This document shows positions 55,045-64,000 of a stretch of DNA of 64,000 nucleotides, in pieces; within the stretch, counting starts at the first letter, position 1, and every line of letters begins with the position of its first letter. The stretch is from the NCBI GenBank assembly GCA_949288485.1, contig CASEKC010000004.1, positions 100,363 through 164,362 of the forward strand, written 5' to 3'. Below the pieces are notes generated by a model. The model ran no database searches. It was not told where the DNA came from and saw only the letters and a list, made by a program, of their open reading frames with translations. A program made the position numbers and the translations under genes. The DNA is from an uncultured bacterium (GTDB lineage: Bacteria > Bacillota_I > Bacilli_A > RFN20 > CAG-826).

Positions 55045-55075
55045 AAATGGCTTTTGATAAAAAAGTCATTTTTTT
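55045..55075 (+). terminator. Terminator after rpiB
   Basis: AAATGGCTTTT (55045-55055) pairs with AAAAGTCATTT (55061-55071) with one G-U pair, followed by TTTT. Confidence 0.8.
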
Positions 55076-55129
55076 ATGCATAAATTTTTAAATTCTAGCA
55101 TTCTTGTATAGTGCAAGGGGGTGATGCCT

Positions 55130-56275
55130 ATGGAATACACTTGCCCGCTCTGTGGAAACAAAGATCCAAAATATTTTGGTTATCGAAATGGAAAAATATA
55201 TTGTAGGAGATGTATATCTTTTCATGGAGAAATGGCTTCTAATGAAGTATTTAATAAAATAAATAAAAATTACGAAGCTAATATTAACTACTCTTTAAGT
55301 GAAGAACAAGAAGAGATATCTTTAAAAATCTTAGAAGGTTATAAAGAAAAGAAAAATACTTTAGTCTATGCAGTTTGTGGAGCGGGCAAGACAGAATTAG
55401 TTTTTAAGGTTATAGAATACGCACTAAAAAATGGAGGACATGTAGGTTTTGCAATACCCAGAAAAGATGTTGTAATTGAGCTTAAAGAAAGACTTGCTAG
55501 AACTTTTGATAAAAATAAAGTAATTGCTCTATATGGAGGACACAATAAAGAATTAATTGGTGATATTATTGTCCTTACAACGCATCAATTATATCGTTAT
55601 GATCATTATTTTGATCTATTAATTTTAGATGAAATTGATGCTTTCCCCTATAAAGACAATCCAACATTAGAAGCATTATTTAAAAGAAGTATTAAAGGAA
55701 ATTATGTGATGATGTCGGCAACGCCCTCAAAAAGAATTATTGAAGAATTTAACTCCCCGTTTCATCAAATATTAAAACTTTTTCATCGTTATCACAAAAA
55801 TCCATTACCTGTCCCAAAAGTTAAGATTGAGTTTCTTGTTTTTAAATATATCTTTTTACTTAAAAAATTAAAGGAGTTTATAAAAGAAAATAAACCGACA
55901 CTCGTATTTGCTCCTACTATAAAAGAAAGTGAAAGTTTATTTTCTTTAGTGCGTATCTTTCTTAAAAACGGAAATGTTGTACATTCAAAAAAAGAAGATA
56001 GAGCAGAAATAATATCTGATTTTAGAACTAATAAATACAAATTTTTAATAACTACCTCGGTTTTGGAAAGGGGAGTCACCCTTCCTAATTTACAAGTTAT
56101 TATCTTTCATAGTGATCATGAATTATATAACGCAAGAGCTTTAATTCAAATTTCTGGAAGAGTAGGTAGGGTAAAAGATTATCCTAGTGGCGAAATAATA
56201 TATATTGCAAGTAAAAATACAAGAGAAATGGAGGAATCAATTGGAACAATTAAAGGATACAACAAAGATTTGTAA
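55130..56275 (+). CDS. comFA: Competence helicase ComFA-like
   Basis: I start at ATG 55130 (MEYTCPLCGNKDPKYFGYRNGK), 8 nt after the very strong AAGGGGGTG site; GTG 55121 lies inside that site. The roughly 381-residue superfamily 2 helicase has the N-terminal Cys4 zinc motif, Walker A VCGAGKTE, motif II LDEIDAFPY, SATPS and motif VI QISGRVGRV. ComFA drives inward transport of transforming ssDNA. It overlaps comFC. Confidence 0.88.
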   Translation: MEYTCPLCGNKDPKYFGYRNGKIYCRRCISFHGEMASNEVFNKINKNYEANINYSLSEEQEEISLKILEGYKEKKNTLVYAVCGAGKTELVFKVIEYALKNGGHVGFAIPRKDVVIELKERLARTFDKNKVIALYGGHNKELIGDIIVLTTHQLYRYDHYFDLLILDEIDAFPYKDNPTLEALFKRSIKGNYVMMSATPSKRIIEEFNSPFHQILKLFHRYHKNPLPVPKVKIEFLVFKYIFLLKKLKEFIKENKPTLVFAPTIKESESLFSLVRIFLKNGNVVHSKKEDRAEIISDFRTNKYKFLITTSVLERGVTLPNLQVIIFHSDHELYNARALIQISGRVGRVKDYPSGEIIYIASKNTREMEESIGTIKGYNKDL

Positions 56276-56912
56276 AATCTGTTTTGAACCGATACAGTTC
56301 AACAGTTTTCATACTTTACTTAATGATTCTTACGTTTGTTATCGCTGCTTAAAACAGATGAATCCAATTTTTAAAAATTTCAAAATTGATGATGTCAAAG
56401 CTTTAGCAATTTATCATTATAATGATTATTTAAGAAAATTAATTTTTCAATATAAAGGGTGTTTAGATTATGAATTAAAAGATATTTTTATAACCCCATA
56501 CTTAAAAGAATTAAAAATTTTATATAAAAATTATTACATGTTAATTATACCTTCCAGTAAAGAAAAAATTATCGAAAGAGGTTTTAACCATTGCTTAGAA
56601 ATGTTTAAACCATTAAATTTAAAAATCATCGAACCAATCGAGAAAATTAGGGATGAAAAACAATCGGATAAATCATTTTTAGAACGACAAAAAGTCAAAG
56701 AAAATTTAAAATTAGTGAATAAAGAAATAATTAAAAATAAAAAAATTTTAGTAGTTGATGATATATGTACAACTGGCGCTACTTTAAGAGCTGTCGTCAG
56801 TTTATTAAAAGAAGCTAAACCAAAGAAAATTAAGATTCTTGTTGTTGCTAAAAGAGACTTTACTAAAAAGGAATTAGAGTTACTTAATGACCCTTCATTT
56901 GTCCTAAATTAA
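56241..56912 (+). CDS. comFC: ComFC-like phosphoribosyltransferase-fold protein
   Basis: I prefer the TTG start at 56241, 6 nt after GGAGG (56230-56234), over TTG 56205. The product is about 223 residues with an N-terminal zinc ribbon (CKICFEPI...CYRCLKQM), AIYHYNDYLRKLIFQYKG and the PRTase motif ILVVDDICTTGATLRAV. It works with ComFA in DNA uptake. No other com gene is in the window. Confidence 0.85.
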   Translation: MEQLKDTTKICKICFEPIQFNSFHTLLNDSYVCYRCLKQMNPIFKNFKIDDVKALAIYHYNDYLRKLIFQYKGCLDYELKDIFITPYLKELKILYKNYYMLIIPSSKEKIIERGFNHCLEMFKPLNLKIIEPIEKIRDEKQSDKSFLERQKVKENLKLVNKEIIKNKKILVVDDICTTGATLRAVVSLLKEAKPKKIKILVVAKRDFTKKELELLNDPSFVLN

Positions 56913-56922
56913 GATTATTTGA

Positions 56923-56944
56923 TTACCATTATATATAATGGTAA
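56923..56944. promoter_or_regulatory. 22-bp perfect palindrome before secA
   Basis: Half-sites TTACCATTATA and TATAATGGTAA abut, and the centre contains TATAAT (56934-56939). It may be the secA -10 region overlapped by an operator, or a terminator stem for comFC. Confidence 0.5.
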
Positions 56945-56980
56945 AATATTTAGGATTTTTTTAAGGTAAGGAACAAAGAA

Positions 56981-59725
56981 ATGGGAAATATTGTTGATAA
57001 AATTTTTAGAGTTGATCAAAGAATTTTGAATAAATATAAAAAACAAGCAAAAAAAGTTGAAAGTTATGCCGATGAAATGGCTGCTTTAAGTGATGATCAA
57101 CTTAAACATAAAACCGTTGAATTTAGAGAAAGACTTGCAAAAGGTCAAACTTTAGAAGATATAAAATTTGAAGCTTTCGCTGTTTGTAGAGAAGCTGCAA
57201 GAAGAGTTTTAGGTATGTATCCTTTTGAAGTTCAAATTATTGGTGGTTTAGTCCTTCATGATGGCGAAATCGCTGAAATGAAAACAGGTGAAGGTAAAAC
57301 TTTAACTGAAACTATGCCTACATATTTGAATGCTCTTGAAGGAAAAGGTGTTCATATTGTTACTGTTAACGAATATTTAGCACAAAGAGACGCTCAAGAA
57401 ATGGGTCAAATTTATCGTTGGCTCGGTTTAACAACCGGTGTTAATTTACATGCCTTAACAAATCCTGAGAAAAAAGCTGCTCATGCTTGCGATGTTACTT
57501 ATACAATTAACTCCGAATTAGGTTTCGATTATCTTCGTGATAATATGGCTCCAACAGTTGAACAAAGAGTTTTAAGAGGGCTCAATTATGTTATTGTTGA
57601 CGAAGCCGACTCTGTTTTAATCGATGAATCTCGTACACCATTAATTATTTCTGGTGGAGCAAAAGCTAGCGCATCACAATATCAAGTCGCTGATAGATTT
57701 GTAAAAATGTTAAAAGCTTCAACTATTGTTGATGAAGAATTTAAAAGAAAACATCCTGATTATGTACCAGATGGTGATTATGAAATAGATGTTAAATCAA
57801 AATCAGTTAATTTAACTGATAAAGGTGTTGATAAAGCAGAAAGAATGTTTGGAATTAAAAATCTTTATGCTCCTCAATATCAAGAATTAGTTCATAGAAT
57901 TCACCAAGCATTAAAAGCTAACTATATTATGGGTAGAGACGTTGAATATTTAGTTGATGAAAACCGCGAAATTCAACTTATTGACCAATTTACAGGCCGT
58001 GTTTTAAAAGGAAGAGAATATAGTGATGGCTTACAACAAGCAATCCAAGCTAAAGAAAATGTTGAAATTAAAGAAGAAACAACAACTTTAGCAACAATTA
58101 CTTATCAAAATTTCTTCCGTTTATTCAAAAAATTAGCTGGTATGACTGGTACAGCTAAAACCGAAGAAGAAGAATTTAATAAAATTTACAATATGAAGGT
58201 TGTCTGTATCCCAACAAATAGACCTGTCATAAGAAAAGATTTAAATGACTTAGTTTTTGCTAATAAAGCAGCTAAAATGAAAGCTTTAATTAGTGAAGTT
58301 AAAAAAGTTCATGAAAGCGGACAACCAATATTAATTGGTACTCCATCAGTTGAAGCAAGTGAAGAAGTTGCTCGTGAACTTGATAAATCAGGTCTTAAAT
58401 ATGAAATGATCAACGCTAAAAACCATGCTAGAGAAGCAGAAATCGTTGCAAAAGCTGGCCAAAAAAATCAAATTACCCTTGCTACTAATATGGCAGGTAG
58501 AGGTACTGATATTAAACTTACTCCTGAAACAAAAGCTTTAGGTGGATTATATGTTTTTGGTTTTGAAAGACATGAATCAAGAAGAATTGATAACCAACTT
58601 AGAGGTAGAAGTGGACGTCAAGGAGATCCAGGTACTTCAAGATTCTTTGTTTCTTTAGATGATGAATTAATGGTTAGATTCGCTAATGATAACTTAAGAA
58701 AATTATTTGAAGGTTTTGGCGATGAACCAATTGATATGCGAATGATGACAAATGCAATCACAAGTGCTCAAAAACGTATCGAAGGTCAAAACTTTGATGT
58801 TCGTAAAACACTTCTTGATTATGATGATGTTTTATCTAAGCAAAGACATATTATGTATGCAAAAAGAGATCAAATTCTTTATGCTAAAGATATTACTGAA
58901 TTGCTCGATGAAACATTTAATGATTGTGGTAAAGCACTTGCAAAACGCGCTACTAATGAAGAAAAAAATGGAGCAATTGATGGAAATTTATTAGCAAAAA
59001 TTGTTCAACCTCGTTTCTTACCTGACGGAACAATTAAACCATCTGCTTGGGATGATGCTAATGTCGAAGATTGTGCACAAGACTTAACAGATCTTTTAAT
59101 CGATTCATATTTAAATAAAAAGAAAGTTTGGGATGATCCTGAAACTGTTGAAAAGGTTGAAAGACAAATCACTCTTAGAGTTATTGATAGAAACTGGACA
59201 CAACAAATTGACAATATGTCTAGATTTAGAGAATCAGTTACTTTAAGAAGTTATGCTCAAACCAATCCATTACAAGATTATGTCAATGAAGGATGGGCAT
59301 TATTTAGAGAAATGCTTGAAGTTATCTCTCTTGAAGTTGTTTTAAACCTCATGAATATGAGAATCGTTAAGAAAGAAACTCCTAAAGAAGAATTTACTCC
59401 AACAATTGATAATTCTGCTCAAGCTGAAGCTCAAAAAGTTGCTGAAGAAACAAAAACTGAAGGATTATCTGTTAGTGTTGAGAAAAAAGATGCTCCAATT
59501 GTTTCTAACGTTACTTCTTCAATAAATTCTGAGATGGCTCAATCAAAGACAATCGTTGAAGAAGCAAAAGAAGAAATTAAAAAAGAAACAAATGTAACAG
59601 AAAACGAAAATAAAGAAAAAGAGGAAAATGAAAATATCGATCATGCCGCTTTAAATATTTCTGATATTGATAAAGATAAAAAAGCTGCTGAAGAACATAA
59701 ATACGACGATATTCACACAAATTAA
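56981..59725 (+). CDS. secA: Preprotein translocase ATPase SecA
   Basis: The 914-residue motor has Walker A EMKTGEGKTLTE, DEADSVLIDESRTPLIISG, IGTPSVEASEEV and NMAGRGTDIKL. The C-terminal tail (from about 800) is an acidic, Glu/Lys-rich extension without the usual zinc-binding CxCxSGxxxxxC[HC] motif. It drives Sec export, including the many lipoproteins of this window. An AAGGTAAGGA site lies upstream. Confidence 0.95.
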   Translation: MGNIVDKIFRVDQRILNKYKKQAKKVESYADEMAALSDDQLKHKTVEFRERLAKGQTLEDIKFEAFAVCREAARRVLGMYPFEVQIIGGLVLHDGEIAEMKTGEGKTLTETMPTYLNALEGKGVHIVTVNEYLAQRDAQEMGQIYRWLGLTTGVNLHALTNPEKKAAHACDVTYTINSELGFDYLRDNMAPTVEQRVLRGLNYVIVDEADSVLIDESRTPLIISGGAKASASQYQVADRFVKMLKASTIVDEEFKRKHPDYVPDGDYEIDVKSKSVNLTDKGVDKAERMFGIKNLYAPQYQELVHRIHQALKANYIMGRDVEYLVDENREIQLIDQFTGRVLKGREYSDGLQQAIQAKENVEIKEETTTLATITYQNFFRLFKKLAGMTGTAKTEEEEFNKIYNMKVVCIPTNRPVIRKDLNDLVFANKAAKMKALISEVKKVHESGQPILIGTPSVEASEEVARELDKSGLKYEMINAKNHAREAEIVAKAGQKNQITLATNMAGRGTDIKLTPETKALGGLYVFGFERHESRRIDNQLRGRSGRQGDPGTSRFFVSLDDELMVRFANDNLRKLFEGFGDEPIDMRMMTNAITSAQKRIEGQNFDVRKTLLDYDDVLSKQRHIMYAKRDQILYAKDITELLDETFNDCGKALAKRATNEEKNGAIDGNLLAKIVQPRFLPDGTIKPSAWDDANVEDCAQDLTDLLIDSYLNKKKVWDDPETVEKVERQITLRVIDRNWTQQIDNMSRFRESVTLRSYAQTNPLQDYVNEGWALFREMLEVISLEVVLNLMNMRIVKKETPKEEFTPTIDNSAQAEAQKVAEETKTEGLSVSVEKKDAPIVSNVTSSINSEMAQSKTIVEEAKEEIKKETNVTENENKEKEENENIDHAALNISDIDKDKKAAEEHKYDDIHTN

Positions 59726-59734
59726 TCAAATTTT

Positions 59735-60842
59735 ATGGATTTACTTTTATTACGTAATAGCATTGTTGAAAAGGAAGAGCTACTAAAATCTCTTGGTGGC
59801 TCACTTTGACAACGCTAAAATTAATGAACGTATAAAAGAAATTGATGAATTATCTTTAAAAGAAAACTTTTATTCTAATCAAAGAGAAGCAAAAAAATTA
59901 ATAGATGAAAGAAATAATCTTGTCGAAAATAAAGATACATATCTTTCGTTATTAAAACAAATAACCGATTTAAAACAATTGGCATTTTCAATTAGTGTTG
60001 ATGATTTTGATATGGCTGAACTCATTTATAGTGAGATTTCGGCCATTTTTTCGTCTATTGATGAATTAAGAAGAAAAGTTTTGTTTAGTGAGGAATATGA
60101 TTCCTTACCAGCAATTTTAGAAATACATCCTGGTGCAGGCGGAACAGAAGCATGCGATCGGGCTCAAATGCTTTTAAGAATGTATGAAAGATATTGTGAA
60201 AGACACCATTTTAAATATTCCGTTATTGATTTTTTACCCGGAGAAGAAGTTGGTGTTAAATCAGTTACTATTCTTATTGAAGGAAAAAATAGTTATGGTT
60301 TATTAAATGGAGAAAAAGGTGTTCACCGTTTAGTTAGAATTTCCCCTTTTGATTCAAATAAAAGAAGACATACTTCTTTTGCAAGTGTTAATGTTACACC
60401 TAAATTTGACGATAGTATAAAAATTGATATTAATCCAACAGATTTAAAAATTGATACTTTTAGAAGTGGTGGAGCTGGTGGACAAAACGTTAACAAAGTA
60501 GAAACGGCCGTTAGAATTACCCATTTACCTAGTGGAATAGTTGTTTCTTCTCAAATTGAAAGAACTCAACTAAAGAACCGAGAAATTGCGATGAATATGC
60601 TTAAATCTAAACTTTTTGAATTAGAAGAAAAAAAGAAAAAAGATAAATTAAGCGGTATTATTGGTGAGCAAAAAAATATTGAATGGGGCTCCCAAATTCG
60701 TTCTTACGTTTTTTGCCCTTATACCCTTGTTAAGGATAATCGAACCAACTTCGAAACTACCCAAATCGATGATGTAATGGATGGTGACTTAGATAATTTT
60801 ATTGATGCTTATCTAGAAAGGAGAGTAAAAAATAATGGTTAA
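59735..60842 (+). CDS. prfB: Peptide chain release factor 2, programmed +1 frameshift
   Basis: Translation starts at ATG 59735 (MDLLLLRNSIVEKEELLKSL) and meets TGA as codon 25 at 59807-59809 within CTT TGA C. A +1 shift gives CTT GAC and continues as LDNAKINERIKEIDE to 60842. A GGTGG stretch 4 nt before CTT can act as the internal Shine-Dalgarno sequence. The product has the SPF tripeptide (ISPFDSNKRRHTS) and GGQ (SGGAGGQNVNKVETA). It reads UGA and UAA. This shows that UGA is a stop in this organism. YitT starts inside its last codons. Confidence 0.93.
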
Positions 60843-61875
60843 AATTAATGATAAAACAAAGAAAATTATTAAACATATATTTAATGTTTTCTTAGTAATA
60901 TTAGGAACTTTTGTTGTCGCTTTTGGCGCTTCAGTTTTCCTTATTCCATTTGGAATTGTTAGTGGAGGTTTGAGCGGTTTTTCTTTAGTTATTGCTGAAT
61001 TTCTCCCTCTAGATATTGATATTATTGTAATGATTTTTACTTGGGGTTTATATATTATTGGTCTTATTTTCTTAGGATGGAAATTTTCTCTTAAAACATT
61101 AATTTCTTCGATTTTTTATCCAATATTTGTTTCTTTAATTTTAAGAACTGGAATTGGGGAATATTTAGTTTCTCTTTTAATTAATAAAGGTGTTGAAATT
61201 AATTCTACAAGCGGCGTTTTAGAGATTTTAAATATTGAAAATCTTGAAGCTGGTAGAATGATAATTTGTGGTTTAATTGGTGGGGCTTTTTCTGGTTTAG
61301 GATGTGGAATAACCTTTATTGGAGGAGGTTCAACAGGTGGTTTCGATATTTTAACTTTTATTTTAAATAAATATACGGGGTTAAAAACTTCAATTTCTGC
61401 TTTTGTACTTGATGGAATTGTAGTCATTGTTGGATTAATTATTAACGCTGTAAAATACAGCTCAATTGGCTTTATTGCTGGATTAATTGGTATCTTTGCG
61501 GCTGTTTTATGCGCGATGATGATTGAATTTATATATGACCGTCAATCTGGAGCTTATTTTGCAGACATTATTACAACTCAAAGTGAAGCAATTAAAAATA
61601 GAGTCATTAATGAACTTGATAGAAGTGTTACTATTTATAAAGTTACTGGTGGTTATAGCAATGAAGAAAAAATATGTGTTCGTATTATTTTCTCTCGTGA
61701 TGAATTATTAAAAGTCAAAGATATGATTGCAGAAATCGATAAAGATGCTTTTATGACTATTGGAGAATGTCAAACTGTTAATGGCGAAGGATTTTCACCA
61801 TTACATTCAAGTAAAGACAATAGTATTTCAAAATTAAAGAAATTAAGAAAGAAGTATAAAAAGAAAGATGAATAA
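60835..61875 (+). CDS. YitT-family membrane protein
   Basis: The 346-residue protein has about six hydrophobic segments with the DUF161 repeats (FGIVSGGLSGFSLVIAEFLP; TFIGGGSTGGFDILTFILNKY) and a soluble DUF2179 domain at about 230-320 (DRSVTIYKVTGGYSNEEKICVRIIFSRDEL). Function is not established. It overlaps prfB by 8 bp and uvrB by 8 bp, so all three are translated in series. Confidence 0.88.
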   Translation: MVKINDKTKKIIKHIFNVFLVILGTFVVAFGASVFLIPFGIVSGGLSGFSLVIAEFLPLDIDIIVMIFTWGLYIIGLIFLGWKFSLKTLISSIFYPIFVSLILRTGIGEYLVSLLINKGVEINSTSGVLEILNIENLEAGRMIICGLIGGAFSGLGCGITFIGGGSTGGFDILTFILNKYTGLKTSISAFVLDGIVVIVGLIINAVKYSSIGFIAGLIGIFAAVLCAMMIEFIYDRQSGAYFADIITTQSEAIKNRVINELDRSVTIYKVTGGYSNEEKICVRIIFSRDELLKVKDMIAEIDKDAFMTIGECQTVNGEGFSPLHSSKDNSISKLKKLRKKYKKKDE

Positions 61876-63847
61876 AGAATTTGAATTAGTATCAAAATTT
61901 AAACCAACTGGTGATCAGCCAAATGCTATTAAAGAACTTGTAAATGGTCTTGATCAAGGTAAAAAGTTTCAAGTTTTACTAGGCGCCACAGGTACTGGTA
62001 AAACTTTTACGATGGCTAATGTAATTTTAAAAACTCAAAAGCCTACTTTAATATTAGTTCATAATAAAACTTTAGCTGGTCAACTTTATCAAGAAATGAA
62101 GGAACTTTTTCCTAGTAATAGAGTCGAATATTTTGTTTCAAATTTTGATTTTTATCAACCGGAAGCCTATGTTGTTTCAAGCGATACCTATATTGAAAAA
62201 ACAGCGATGATGAATGAAGAAATCGAAATGATGAGAGTTAGCGCTGTTAATTCAATTGTTTCAAGAAGAGACACAATTGTTGTTGCTTCGGTTGCTTCGA
62301 TTTATGGTTTAACCGATCCAGAAGAATATAAAAAATTAATTTTTGAAGTAAGAGTTGATGAAGAAATTGATGTTAAAGCTTTTTATAAAAAATTAATTGA
62401 TTCCCAATATAAAAGAAATGATATTGACCTTGCTCCAGGAAGATTTAGAGTAAGTGGAGATACTATTTCTGTCATGGGAGCTGATGATAAAGATAGTTAT
62501 ATAAGAATTGAGATGTTTGGTGATACTGTTGATGGAATTTATAAAGTAACTTATTTAAACGGTGAAATTTTAGAATCCTATAAAGTTTATAATTTTTTCC
62601 CTGCCTATGACCACGCATCAACAAAAGAAAGAATTAATCTTGCTTGTGATAGAATTTTAAAAGAACTTGATGAAAGAATCGCTTATTTTAAAAATGAAGG
62701 AAAACTTTTAGAGGCTGAAAGAATAGAGTTAAGAACAAGACAAGATGTTGAATCTTTAAAAGAATTTGGAATGTGTCCTGGAATTGAAAATTATTCACGT
62801 CATATTGATGGAAGAAAAGAAGGGGAAAAACCTTTTTGTTTAATGGATTATTTCCCAAAAGATTATTTGATGATTATCGATGAATCTCATGCTACTATCC
62901 CACAAGTTAGAGGTATGTTTAATGGTGATAGAAGTAGAAAAACTACTCTTGTTGAATATGGTTTTCGTCTTCCAAGTGCATTAGATAATAGACCTTTAAA
63001 TTTTGATGAATTTCAAAACGAATTTAATCAAGTGATTTTTACAAGTGCGACGCCTGGAGATTATGAACTTGAAAAAACTCATAATAAATTTGTTGAGCAA
63101 ATTATTCGTCCAACAGGGTTATTAGATCCGCAAATACTTGTAAGATCTTCCTTAGGTCAAATTGATGATTTAGTTTTTGAAATCGAAGAAAGAATAAAAA
63201 GAAATGAAAGAGTCATGGTTGTTACTTTAACAATTAGAATGGCTGAAGATTTAACTAAATTCTTAAAAGAAAAAGGTATCAAAACAGTCTATTTACATAG
63301 CGAGTGTAAAACTTTAGAAAGAACTGAAATAATTTATCAATTAAGAAAAGGGAAATACGATTGTTTAGTTGGTATTAATCTTTTAAGAGAAGGATTAGAT
63401 ATCCCAGAAGTTTCCTTAATTGCAATTTTAGATGCCGATAAAGAAGGATTCCTTAGAAGTGAAAGAAGTTTAATTCAAGTTGTTGGAAGAGCAGCAAGAA
63501 ATGAACATGGTGAAGCAATAATGTATGCTGATAACATGACTGATTCAATGAAAAAATGTATTGATGAAACAAATCGAAGAAGAAAAATTCAAGAAAAATA
63601 TAATGAAGAAAATGGAATTATTCCGCAAACTATCATTAAACCAATTGTTTCGCCAATTCACGCTATTACTCATGAAGATAATAAATTTGATATAAAAGAA
63701 AAAGATACTAAGTTAACTAAGAAAGAAATTGAAATGAAGATCAAAGAAGTTGAAAGCGAAATGAAAAAAGCGGCAAAAGTATTTGATTTTGAAAAAGCTA
63801 TTGAACTTAGAGAAATATTATTTACTTTAAAAGATAGCTTGAAGTAA
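61868..63847 (+). CDS. uvrB: Excinuclease ABC subunit B
   Basis: The 659-residue nucleotide-excision repair helicase has Walker A LLGATGTGKTFTMA, the beta-hairpin region FDFYQPEAYVVSSDTYIEKTA, IIDESHATIPQ, VVGRAARN and a C-terminal UVR domain (KEVESEMKKAAKVFDFEKAIELREIL). The last 24 nt including the stop are duplicated immediately downstream. Confidence 0.95.
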   Translation: MNKEFELVSKFKPTGDQPNAIKELVNGLDQGKKFQVLLGATGTGKTFTMANVILKTQKPTLILVHNKTLAGQLYQEMKELFPSNRVEYFVSNFDFYQPEAYVVSSDTYIEKTAMMNEEIEMMRVSAVNSIVSRRDTIVVASVASIYGLTDPEEYKKLIFEVRVDEEIDVKAFYKKLIDSQYKRNDIDLAPGRFRVSGDTISVMGADDKDSYIRIEMFGDTVDGIYKVTYLNGEILESYKVYNFFPAYDHASTKERINLACDRILKELDERIAYFKNEGKLLEAERIELRTRQDVESLKEFGMCPGIENYSRHIDGRKEGEKPFCLMDYFPKDYLMIIDESHATIPQVRGMFNGDRSRKTTLVEYGFRLPSALDNRPLNFDEFQNEFNQVIFTSATPGDYELEKTHNKFVEQIIRPTGLLDPQILVRSSLGQIDDLVFEIEERIKRNERVMVVTLTIRMAEDLTKFLKEKGIKTVYLHSECKTLERTEIIYQLRKGKYDCLVGINLLREGLDIPEVSLIAILDADKEGFLRSERSLIQVVGRAARNEHGEAIMYADNMTDSMKKCIDETNRRRKIQEKYNEENGIIPQTIIKPIVSPIHAITHEDNKFDIKEKDTKLTKKEIEMKIKEVESEMKKAAKVFDFEKAIELREILFTLKDSLK

Positions 63848-63872
63848 CACTTTAAAAGATAGCTTGAAGTAA
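63824..63872 (+). repeat. 25-bp tandem duplication of the uvrB 3' end
   Basis: The 24 nt at 63824-63847, ending in the uvrB stop, recur exactly at 63849-63872 with one C between. The second copy forms an AACACTTT (63846-63853) / AAAGTGTT (63872-63879) stem. Confidence 0.9.
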
Positions 63873-63901
63873 AAGTGTTTGTTATTTAACAATGTGAATG
63901 C

Positions 63902-63933
63902 AAAAAAGGTGGTTAAATAAAACCATCTTTTTT
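63902..63933 (+). terminator. Terminator after uvrB
   Basis: AAAAAAGGTGGTT (63902-63914) pairs with AACCATCTTTTTT (63921-63933) with one G-U pair. Confidence 0.8.
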
Positions 63934-63986
63934 ATATTTAAATTATGTCCTTCGTTTGTAATACCAATGATAGCAAGGAGGTTAAA

Positions 63987-64000
63987 ATGTCAAAATATAA
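63987..64000 (+). CDS. Start of a further gene, cut by window edge
   Basis: ATG 63987 (MSKY...) lies 5 nt after a perfect AAGGAGG site (63975-63981). Only four codons are visible, so the product cannot be named; uvrA is a common neighbour of uvrB but this is not evidence. Confidence 0.5.

Overview
The window is very AT-rich, densely coded DNA from a member of the Bacillota, most likely a reduced-genome Bacilli/Mollicutes-type lineage. That placement is an inference from gene order (dnaX-ebfC-recR-tmk-holB, prfA-prmC-tsaC-rpiB, ricT-rsmI, secA-prfB), strong A/T codon bias, TTG/GTG starts and several leaderless-looking promoters. UGA is a stop codon here, not Trp: prfB carries the programmed UGA frameshift and several genes end in TGA. 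I see no rRNA, tRNA, CRISPR array or insertion sequence.

Bases 1-9400 form an accessory island of exported proteins: two near-duplicate small lipoproteins, a larger lipoprotein, a membrane-tethered XRE regulator, a papain-fold (C39-like) protein broken by an in-frame TGA, a MacB/FtsX-type ABC transporter and a PPC plus caspase-like cysteine protease. Three of its transcription units are preceded by the same paired palindrome (GTCAAC-N5-GTTGAC, two copies 30-31 bp apart), so it looks like one regulon.

Bases 9.4-13.7 kb hold housekeeping genes (rpmE, metG, an rRNA uracil methyltransferase, a MazG-like hydrolase). At 14-17.8 kb an old-yellow-enzyme/Fe-S reductase is coupled to both subunits of aconitase X. 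Then come a CAT-like acetyltransferase, a GH3 glycosidase, an EamA transporter and an ECF S-component with a P-loop kinase.

Bases 23.7-29.8 kb are an unusual operon: a divergent triosephosphate-isomerase homologue, a LarA-family (nickel racemase-like) protein, a glucosamine-6-phosphate-deaminase homologue with altered active-site residues, and a complete NitT/TauT-type ABC importer. A TauE/SafE transporter, a DeoR regulator and sugar genes (aldose epimerase, nagA, phosphofructokinase, class II aldolase, ROK kinase) follow at 30.8-38.4 kb. TTTCG/CGAAA boxes before the LarA operon, before deoR and between the aldolase and ROK genes suggest one DeoR regulon.

From 38.5 kb the content is mainly housekeeping: pyrG, a pseudouridine synthase, a DUF1538 membrane protein with two PII-like proteins, rsmI, ricT, glyA, the replication/repair cluster holB-tmk-recR-ebfC-dnaX, prfA-prmC-tsaC-rpiB, comFA-comFC, secA, prfB, a YitT-family protein and uvrB. 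The only long gene-free stretch (47105-47615) appears to hold an unidentified structured RNA of about 440 nt on the minus strand, with its own promoter and terminator.
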